Shown here: piece after piece, positions 35,727-42,454 of the stretch | Layout: the number at the start of each line of letters is the position of its first letter | How positions within the stretch are numbered: the first letter of the stretch is position 1 | DNA from: Lachnospiraceae bacterium | GTDB lineage: Bacteria > Bacillota > Clostridia > Lachnospirales > Lachnospiraceae | Direction of reading: 5' to 3' | DNA length: 64,000 bases | Assembly: GCA_016283575.1 (NCBI GenBank) | Contig: JAEEND010000018.1 | Span: 186,001-250,000 of the forward strand | Position numbers and translations under genes: made by a program | The notes under the pieces: model-generated | Seen by the model: only the letters and a program-made list of their open reading frames with translations | Told to the model about the DNA's origin: nothing | Database searches by the model: none

Positions 35727-38033
35727 TTATTTTAATTTAATCTTACTTTCTTTTCCCGAAACAGCCACGTCCTTACCGTAGATCTTAAGGTCAACAACAT
35801 GGCCCTTAAGAGTTTTCACCGACAGATTGTCATGGTCCACTTTGGCAATTACCACGTCATCACCATACAGGAATCTGAAGGTATATCTTGTCCACTCTTC
35901 AGGAATCTGAGGCGAAATCTCGGGTACCTTTCCGTCGGATCTCAGTCCGCCGAAGCCGTATACGATATTCATCCATGCTGCCACGATACTTGTGGTATGA
36001 AGACCCTCGCAGGTATTTCTGTTGTAATTATCAAGGTCCATTCTTGTAGCAAATTTAAAGAATTTATAGCTTTCCTCCTGCTTCTTTAGCTGGCAGGCAA
36101 GAATGGAATGAACAGAGGGAGAAAGGGAGCTTTCATGAATGCATTTAGGTTCATAATATTCATAATTTGCCTTTAATTCTTCTTCCGTGAAATCCGAATT
36201 ATGCAAAAGCATTGCCATTAACACATCGGGCTGCTTTATCATGTCATTACGATAGATGCGGTCATAGGACCAGTGGTTGTATAAAGGGAAATCCTCAATG
36301 GGAATCTTATCAACATCCACGTGGGGAAGCTTGAAGAATCCTTCATGCTGCTCATATACGCCGGTAGCCTTGTCCTTTATGATAAGCATTCTTGCAGCAG
36401 CTCTCTGCCAGGATTTAATCTCATCTTCCGTAACATTCAATCTCTCTATAAGCTTCTTTACTCTTGCTTCACCATTTTCTTCATATTCGTTGAGGCAGGA
36501 AATAGTATATTCAAAGGTCCACTTTGCCATATAGTTGGTGTAGAAATTGTGATTCACCATCATCTGGAATTCATCGGGCCCCATTACGCAATAGTAACCG
36601 AAGTTCTTTCCGTCCTGAGAATAGTCGCCTCTCGATAAAAGCATTCTTGAAATCTCTATCAACATTTCAAGGCCGTAATCCAAAAGAAAATCTCTGTCCT
36701 TCGTGATATTTACATACATCCAGATTCCGTATGCCACAGCTGTGGAGGCCTGTAACTGAAGGCTCGCGTGCTGCCAGAGATTGCAGCATTCTCTTCCGCT
36801 TATGGTCGCGATGGGGTAAAACGCCCCATTACAGTCAAGATCCTTGGCTCTTTCTTTTGCCTCGGGAAGAGTTAAGTATCTGTACATGATCAGGTTTTTC
36901 GCAGCCTTTAAATCGTTAAATATGTAGAAAGGAAGGCAGAATACCTCGGTATCCCAGAATGCATTACCGTTGTATGCTTCGCCCGTTAATCCTTTGGCTC
37001 CGATATTGGTGCCCTTTTCAGCGCCATGATAGGTCTGGTACATCTGGAATATGCAGAATCTGATACCCTGCTGGTTTTCTTCGTCACCTTCTATTTCGAT
37101 ATCAGACTGCTTCCATGCCTTATCCCACCAGGAAATAGTATTGAATTTCTCGGTCTCGTAATCGGTATCTTTAAGTAAATTCTTGCTGTTATCAATTTCT
37201 TTGATGAAGTTAATGGCACATTCATCATATTCTTTTGAACCGGGAAGAGCCTTTGATATGGTGTTATATACGACTCTTGTAACATAGGTATTCTCACGTT
37301 CTTTAAGATCAAGGACGTAGGATTTGCCCACCACGTTTTGGTCTATAACGGTCTCTTCCGAAAGAATGTTATCAGCATTGATAAGGGCGCTTGAAAATAC
37401 CTTCTGACCGGTGGTCTTGGTCATGCCCAGGATGCTTATGTAATTGCCGTCGGCAACTCCTCTTTCGGTGTTCCACATGCATTTATTAACAGCCTTATGG
37501 ATGATGCTGAAATCAAGCTTCACCGTTACATAGGCTTCAACACTGCAATTTATGGGACGAAGGGAAAGCTTTGAAAATCCCATGTGGGAATTTTCCATCC
37601 CTAAGAATCTTTCAAAAGAAACTTCTATTCCCTTACCGTCTTTTAATAACCATATAAAGCTTCTTGTTAAGATGCCGGTTTTCAGATCAAGTTCTCTCCT
37701 GAAATCGCAAATCTTAACTTTGGATAATTCGAGCTTTTCTCCGGCTACGGTAATTTCGGTTGAAAGCCAGTTAACGGAATTTACCATATATTCCGTAGCA
37801 TCTACCACGCCCTTATAGGATTTTCCTTTCGGATCACGCTCGTAGATCCCGTTAAAATAGCTTCCCACAAGAGAATCACCCTCGTAGCCTTCTTCGAAGA
37901 AGCCCCTTATACCCATATATTCATTACCCAGGGAAAATACCGATTCAGCCACCTCCGAATAATCGGGATCGAAGCCTTCTTCAATTATTTTCCAGGGATG
38001 AACTTCAAAATATCTGTCAGCTTGCTTAGCCAT
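35727..38033 (-). CDS. GH65 alpha-glucoside phosphorylase (second copy)
   Basis: A 768-residue GH65 enzyme with the same architecture as its neighbour. GNAFWDTEVFCLPFYIF and VMGPDEFQMMVNHN are visible; the catalytic Glu is near residue 487. The loop after the catalytic acid reads FQMMVNHN where the neighbour has YHERVNNN, so the two probably act on different linkages or on different chain lengths. It should yield beta-glucose 1-phosphate for PgmB. It lies 15 bp after the permease gene and is part of the importer operon. Confidence 0.93.
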   Translation of the reverse strand: MAKQADRYFEVHPWKIIEEGFDPDYSEVAESVFSLGNEYMGIRGFFEEGYEGDSLVGSYFNGIYERDPKGKSYKGVVDATEYMVNSVNWLSTEITVAGEKLELSKVKICDFRRELDLKTGILTRSFIWLLKDGKGIEVSFERFLGMENSHMGFSKLSLRPINCSVEAYVTVKLDFSIIHKAVNKCMWNTERGVADGNYISILGMTKTTGQKVFSSALINADNILSEETVIDQNVVGKSYVLDLKERENTYVTRVVYNTISKALPGSKEYDECAINFIKEIDNSKNLLKDTDYETEKFNTISWWDKAWKQSDIEIEGDEENQQGIRFCIFQMYQTYHGAEKGTNIGAKGLTGEAYNGNAFWDTEVFCLPFYIFNDLKAAKNLIMYRYLTLPEAKERAKDLDCNGAFYPIATISGRECCNLWQHASLQLQASTAVAYGIWMYVNITKDRDFLLDYGLEMLIEISRMLLSRGDYSQDGKNFGYYCVMGPDEFQMMVNHNFYTNYMAKWTFEYTISCLNEYEENGEARVKKLIERLNVTEDEIKSWQRAAARMLIIKDKATGVYEQHEGFFKLPHVDVDKIPIEDFPLYNHWSYDRIYRNDMIKQPDVLMAMLLHNSDFTEEELKANYEYYEPKCIHESSLSPSVHSILACQLKKQEESYKFFKFATRMDLDNYNRNTCEGLHTTSIVAAWMNIVYGFGGLRSDGKVPEISPQIPEEWTRYTFRFLYGDDVVIAKVDHDNLSVKTLKGHVVDLKIYGKDVAVSGKESKIKLK

Positions 38034-38048
38034 TTCTAATCTCCTAAA

Positions 38049-38933
38049 TTAACCTTTAACCGCTCCCGCTGCCGCACCATCGGTAATCTGTCTCTGGAAA
38101 AGAGCAAAGATTATTGTGGGCGGAATGATCGCAAAGAGACAGGCTCTTAACACACTTACCGCATCCGTAGGTGTATCCTTGAATGAGAACAGTTTAACCA
38201 TAACTGTTTCGTAATTTGTTCCCTTTAACACAAGATAGGGAAGAAGGAAGTCTGACCAGGCTGCCGTTACCGCAAATATAGCCACTACCATGATGATGGG
38301 CTTGGAAAGAGGAAGAATTATGGCAGTAAAGATTTTCATTACGCCTGCTCCGTCCAGTTTTCCCGCTTCCAGCAACTCTTTGGGAATTCCCTCAAAGAAT
38401 TCCTTGAACAGCACGATGTAAAAAGCATTGGCACCATATGCTAACCACAGCGGAAAGAAGGTACCGTTTAAATTGAGAATGTTGATATTTCTGAATAAAG
38501 CAATGATATTGGTGGAGGATGGAATAAGCAGGCTCCACATAACAAGCAGAAATACCACATTATGTCCCTTGGGTTTTAATATAGCCAGGGCATAGGCAAG
38601 CAGTCCGTTAAAGAATACGCTTGTCAAAATACATCCAAGTACCATGATCAGTGAATTGCGATAGAACTTGGGGAAACTGAAAGCGTTCCAGGTTGCCTTT
38701 AATCTTGAAAAATCATATACATCCGGTAAGATCGTGACGTTTCTGTTAAATTCCTTGATATCCTTAAAGCTTGCAAGGAACACCCAGATAATGGGGAATA
38801 CGGAAAACAGCACGATGGCAAGGCATATGAGCATAATGATGATGCAAGCGATCTTAACAGAGGTAGAGCTTATATCATAGCCTCGTATTACACCGTCTTT
38901 TTTATTCTTATATTTTGTAAAAAACCCGTTCAT
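38049..38933 (-). CDS. Carbohydrate ABC transporter permease (MalG type)
   Basis: A 294-residue permease with six hydrophobic helices. The EAA loop reads EGIPKELLEAGKLDGAGVMK, the coupling site for the ATPase. The C-terminus FQRQITDGAAAGAVKG is the usual MalG-type end. The cytoplasmic N-terminus is basic. It pairs with the MalF-type permease 12 bp upstream. No ATPase gene is present in the locus; such importers in Firmicutes usually share an MsmK-type ATPase encoded elsewhere. Confidence 0.93.
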   Translation of the reverse strand: MNGFFTKYKNKKDGVIRGYDISSTSVKIACIIIMLICLAIVLFSVFPIIWVFLASFKDIKEFNRNVTILPDVYDFSRLKATWNAFSFPKFYRNSLIMVLGCILTSVFFNGLLAYALAILKPKGHNVVFLLVMWSLLIPSSTNIIALFRNINILNLNGTFFPLWLAYGANAFYIVLFKEFFEGIPKELLEAGKLDGAGVMKIFTAIILPLSKPIIMVVAIFAVTAAWSDFLLPYLVLKGTNYETVMVKLFSFKDTPTDAVSVLRACLFAIIPPTIIFALFQRQITDGAAAGAVKG

Positions 38934-38945
38934 TTACCGCACCTC

Positions 38946-39827
38946 CTAATCTTCCTTGGACCTTGTAAGCTTCATATAAAGTCCGCTCAGTATGATCAAG
39001 ATAATGCAGATCATAACGCTTAATGCAGCACCGCCTGAGAAATCGAAATCCCTGAATGCGTATCTGTACTGAAGCATCATAAGTGAGATGCTGGCGTTAT
39101 TGGGTCCGCCGTTCTTAAGTACCATGGGTTCATACAGGATCTGGAATACTGAGATCACCTGTAAAATAAGCAACGTCTTTGCCAGTGAAAACACACTGGG
39201 AATAGTGATATGGAAGATTCTTTTCCAGATACCTGCGCCGTCAATAGTAGCGGCTTCATAGAGGTCAGGGCTGATAGCACTGATATTGGCCATATAGATA
39301 AGAGCTGTGGAGCCTGCACTCTTCCAGGTCATAGTCACTACTATAAGGGGTATGGTCCAATGTGTGTTATTAAGCCATTCAAGAGGCGCCACTCCGAGTT
39401 TTCCCAGGATGATATTAAGTACACCTGTGGCACCGGGGGTAAAGAAATAGTTCCAAATCCAAATAGTCGCAATACCGGGTACAATGTTGGGAAAATAGAT
39501 ACCTGTTCTGAAAAATCCCTTCATGTGTACAGTTTCCGAAATGATAATGCCGAGGAAAATAGGAACGAGATAACCGATTACCAAAGACCACAGTGTATAT
39601 GAAAAGGTGTTTCTGAAAGCTGCGATAAAATCAGGGCTTGCAAGAACACGTCTGTAATTGTCGAATCCAACAAAATCCAATACTTCATAACGAATTGAGT
39701 TGTGAAGCGAAAGTCTTACGTTTTCAAATAATGGCTCCCATACGTAGAAGCCGAAAAGGATGAGGGAAGGAAGCATTATGAGCCAGCCCCACAGATCCTG
39801 TCTTTTAAAAGATTTCTTTTTAACCAT
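38946..39827 (-). CDS. Carbohydrate ABC transporter permease (MalF type)
   Basis: A 293-residue permease with six hydrophobic helices. Features are LFGFYVWEPLFENVRLSLHN at the start and the EAA loop SPDLYEAATIDGAGIWKR. It forms the membrane channel with the MalG-type protein. It is separated from the binding-protein gene by 143 bp containing a strong hairpin. Confidence 0.93.
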   Translation of the reverse strand: MVKKKSFKRQDLWGWLIMLPSLILFGFYVWEPLFENVRLSLHNSIRYEVLDFVGFDNYRRVLASPDFIAAFRNTFSYTLWSLVIGYLVPIFLGIIISETVHMKGFFRTGIYFPNIVPGIATIWIWNYFFTPGATGVLNIILGKLGVAPLEWLNNTHWTIPLIVVTMTWKSAGSTALIYMANISAISPDLYEAATIDGAGIWKRIFHITIPSVFSLAKTLLILQVISVFQILYEPMVLKNGGPNNASISLMMLQYRYAFRDFDFSGGAALSVMICIILIILSGLYMKLTRSKED

Positions 39828-39892
39828 ATATTTCTCCCGAACTTAAGTCCGATTTGACTTTTCGTGATTTTTAAAAAGAGGCTTTCAGTGAA

Positions 39893-39917
39893 TGGGCGAG
39901 GATTTTCACCTCGCCCA
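39893..39917 (-). other. Hairpin between binding-protein and permease genes
   Basis: A perfect 9-bp GC-rich stem TGGGCGAGG/CCTCGCCCA with a 7-nt loop. No U-run follows at once, so it is more likely an mRNA-protecting or processing hairpin than a full terminator. It parallels the livK-livH hairpin. Confidence 0.65.
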
Positions 39918-39970
39918 CCAATGAAAGGTTAAGTATGATTTATGAATAATTAAGAATTCAATTATCCTGA

Positions 39971-41428
39971 TTACTTAGTGAAAGTAGCATCAAGAATTGC
40001 CTGGTAGTTAGCGTTAGCCTGAGCCATAAGAGCTGCTACATCAGCATCCTTGTTGGTTAATACTTCCTGTAATACCTTTGTAAGTTCAGCGTACATATCC
40101 TGTGTTGAACCGGGTTCTTCAGGGTGAAGTCCGCTTGTCTTTGTAGCATTGAAGTAAGAATCAAACATCTTAGGATCTACGTTTGAATATTCTTCTACAA
40201 CTGCAGCCTGAGCTGTAAGGTAATCTTCTGCTGTCCAGCAAGGGAAGGAAGAAATTACGGGAACACCGTTATCAACGTTGTTCTGAGCACCTGCCTTCAT
40301 ACCTGCGATAGCTTCATCTGTAGCAACGGGTGCCTTACCGATGATCTCAAGGAAGTCAAGAGCTGCATTGATCTGTTCAGGTGTGGATTCCTTGGAGAAC
40401 ATGTAAGGAGTACCACCGAATAATGAATACTGGTCGCATCCTTCAGCTGCGGGGATCGCACACATAGCAAGCTTGTCTACAGGAAGACCGTTAACCTGTG
40501 TAGGCTGAGCAACTGCATCGTTAGCACCGATGTACATAGCTGCTGCGCCGGTACCTAACTGCATGAAACCTGTACCCCAATCTTCGTTGGTAGGGTCAGC
40601 TGTAAGTACGTCGTAGTCCCACTTTAAGCTCTTAACGAATTCCATAGCCTTGATTGCTTCAGGAGAAGCAAGGTTTGCTGTGAATGTTCCGTCAAGGTTA
40701 TCTTTACAAAGTTCTGTAGCACCGAAGTTCCAAGCGATGTTGGAGAAGTGCCAGCCGCCTGCGTTATCCTTAGCAAGTAAGCAAAGGCCTGCAGCACCGG
40801 TCTTTTCTTTAATTATCTTAGCCTTTTCAGCAAGATCTTCCATGGATGTAGGGAAAAGAGGATATCCGTTTTCATCTACAAGTCCGGCTTCTTCGAAAAG
40901 TTCTACGTTGCACATAAGACCAAGTGCATAACCGTCACGAGGAACGCCGTATACATTACCATAGTCATCAGAAAGAAGTGCCTTGATGGAAGGGTTCATC
41001 TTGTCAAGCCATCCGCGAGCCTTGAGTTCTTCTGTGATGTCTGCTACAGCGCCGTTAGCGATGAGCTTCTTGGGTTCTGTGAACCATGTTTCAAATACAG
41101 TAGGAACTGTCTTTGCTTCAACCATGGGCATGAATGTGTCTGTTGCATATTTGTAATATGCAGGTGTGCAGGTTACTTCAGGGTGAAGACCCTTCATTGT
41201 TTCTACGTAACCTTCATAAATTTCAATATCTGCTGTTAAAGTATCTTCAGGCCAAATACCTAAAGTAATTTCAACAGGTTCAGCAGTCTCTTCTGTAGAT
41301 GTTTCAGCTACAGATTCTACTGTTGATGCAGCAGGAGTTTCTGTGGATTCAGCTTTACCTGAACATCCTGCCAGCATGGCAGCCATCATGGAAGTTGCTA
41401 CCAATACACTTAATAACTTTTTCGCCAT
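39971..41428 (-). CDS. Carbohydrate ABC transporter substrate-binding lipoprotein
   Basis: A 485-residue extracellular solute-binding protein (family 1 type). The signal peptide ends in the lipobox LAGCSG, followed by a Thr/Glu/Ser-rich linker. The mature protein has the usual two-lobe pattern, with FETWFTEPKKL, YGVPRDGYALG and GTPYMFSKEST regions. The ATG at 41428 follows AAAGGAGA; the ATG six codons earlier lies before that site. It is the first gene of the importer-GH65 operon and is controlled by a strong promoter with two LacI-type palindromes. Substrate is probably an alpha-gluco-oligosaccharide. Confidence 0.92.
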   Translation of the reverse strand: MAKKLLSVLVATSMMAAMLAGCSGKAESTETPAASTVESVAETSTEETAEPVEITLGIWPEDTLTADIEIYEGYVETMKGLHPEVTCTPAYYKYATDTFMPMVEAKTVPTVFETWFTEPKKLIANGAVADITEELKARGWLDKMNPSIKALLSDDYGNVYGVPRDGYALGLMCNVELFEEAGLVDENGYPLFPTSMEDLAEKAKIIKEKTGAAGLCLLAKDNAGGWHFSNIAWNFGATELCKDNLDGTFTANLASPEAIKAMEFVKSLKWDYDVLTADPTNEDWGTGFMQLGTGAAAMYIGANDAVAQPTQVNGLPVDKLAMCAIPAAEGCDQYSLFGGTPYMFSKESTPEQINAALDFLEIIGKAPVATDEAIAGMKAGAQNNVDNGVPVISSFPCWTAEDYLTAQAAVVEEYSNVDPKMFDSYFNATKTSGLHPEEPGSTQDMYAELTKVLQEVLTNKDADVAALMAQANANYQAILDATFTK

Positions 41429-41463
41429 TTCAATGTCTCCTTTCAATAATATACGAAAAGTCA

Positions 41464-41477
41464 GTTTAACGTTAAAC
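41464..41477. promoter_or_regulatory. LacI-type operator, leader copy
   Basis: GTTTAACGTTAAAC, a perfect 14-bp palindrome in the untranslated leader, 89 bp centre-to-centre from the promoter copy. The pair could support looping or roadblock repression. Confidence 0.8.
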
Positions 41478-41552
41478 CCCTATAAAACTCAAGCAAGTGG
41501 ACTTCCACTCGCTAAAATTTTCCTCCCCGAATGCTTTGATTCGTTTTGTTTC

Positions 41553-41566
41553 GTTTAACGTTAAAC
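41553..41566. promoter_or_regulatory. LacI-type operator at the importer transcription start
   Basis: GTTTAACGTTAAAC, identical to the leader copy, begins two bases downstream of the -10 box, so a bound repressor would cover the start site. Confidence 0.85.
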
Positions 41567-41568
41567 TA

Positions 41569-41597
41569 ACTATAACCCCAAACCTCTAAACTGTCAA
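41569..41597 (-). promoter_or_regulatory. Promoter of the importer-GH65 operon
   Basis: On the minus strand TTGACA (41592-41597), a 17-bp spacer and TATAGT (41569-41574) make a near-consensus sigma-A promoter. The region 41598-41811 upstream shows no further clear feature. Confidence 0.85.
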
Positions 41598-41811
41598 CGC
41601 GAATTGTCAAAATAATTAACGATTTGTTAGAAATGTGAAAATATAAAAGGGGCTCTTTGTATATTTTAGATAAAAGGGGATTTGCTCCCGATTTAATCCC
41701 GGAAATATCGTCTGTTCCGCATGATTATAGGCTTTCTATGCCCTTTTTCCGCTCTTCTTCACCTCATCTGCCACTTCTCCATCTTTCCTGCCCCTTTCTT
41801 GTATCCCTATA

Positions 41812-42358
41812 CGGATTTGACTTCTGTTTTGGGATACTTGAGTCAGCCTGAAAGGGGCTATTCTATGAAAAACTATCCCAGTTTGAATTTATTTTCCATT
41901 TTGGGATACAGGAATCATCCTGAAAGGGGCTATTCTATGAAAAACTATCCCAGTTTGAATTTATTTTCCATTTTGGGATACAGGAATCAACCTGAAAGAA
42001 GCTATTTTACTCAAAACTATCCCAGACGGATTTTATTTTCCGTTTTGGGATACTTGAGTCAACCTGAAAGGGGCTATTCTATGAAAAACTATCCCAGTTT
42101 GAATTTATTTTCCGTTTTGGGATACTTGAATCAATTTGAAAGGGGCTATTCTATGTACAAGCTTCACTACGCTCGAAAACACCTCGCTTAGTGAACTTGT
42201 ATGGTTCGCACTACGCTCGAAAACACCTCGCTTAGTGCTCTACTCAAAACTATCCCAGATTGAAGCTAATTTCCGTTTTGGGATACTTGAGTCAGCCTGA
42301 AAGGGGCTATTCTATGAAAAACTATCCCAGTTTGAATTTAGTTTCCGTTTTGGGATAC
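41812..42358. repeat. Array of seven TATCCC...GGGATAC hairpin units with 72-bp period
   Basis: Each unit has an inverted repeat TATCCCA...TTTTGGGATA (about 36 bp) plus a 36-bp linker containing GAAAGGGGCTATTCTATG. GGGATAC occurs at 41831, 41903, 41975, 42047, 42119, 42280 and 42352: exactly 72 bp apart except for one 161-bp gap that holds an insertion. The first unit is degenerate. Since 72 is divisible by three, the plus strand stays open from 41721 to 42191 as 24-residue repeats, but no ribosome site is seen. The array lies between the sugar importer and feoB. Confidence 0.9.
42155..42243. mobile_element. 89-bp palindromic insertion with two 29-bp direct repeats
   Basis: The insertion enlarges one array interval from 72 to 161 bp. 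It contains two identical 29-bp copies (42165-42193, 42209-42237) beginning CACTACGCTCGAAAAC and ending CTTAGTG, each with CACTA/TAGTG ends. The outer sequences TACAAG and CTTGTA are also complementary, so the first copy can fold into a longer hairpin. It resembles a small non-coding palindromic element (REP or MITE-like). No transposase is encoded. Confidence 0.6.
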
Positions 42359-42390
42359 AGGAATCATCCTGAAAGGGCTTAGGCAGTAAA

Positions 42391-42434
42391 AAAATATCCC
42401 AAAAGACTTTCAAAAAGTCTATTGGGATATTTTT
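42391..42434 (-). terminator. Terminator of the feo operon
   Basis: AAAATATCCCAA/TTGGGATATTTT with inner AGACTTT/AAAGTCT-like pairing makes a long stem; T-rich sequence follows on the minus strand. Its TATCCCA/TGGGATA core is the same as that of the adjacent repeat array. Confidence 0.85.
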
Positions 42435-42454
42435 AGGTTTTTTATGTATTAAGA

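Noticed and set aside
41721-42191. A protein of 24-residue repeats as a real gene
   Set aside because: No ribosome site, poor start context, mostly non-synonymous drift between units, and the hairpin pattern explains the repeats; kept only as a finding.
41812-42358. CRISPR array
   Set aside because: The whole 72-bp unit is repeated with no unique spacers, and no cas genes are present.
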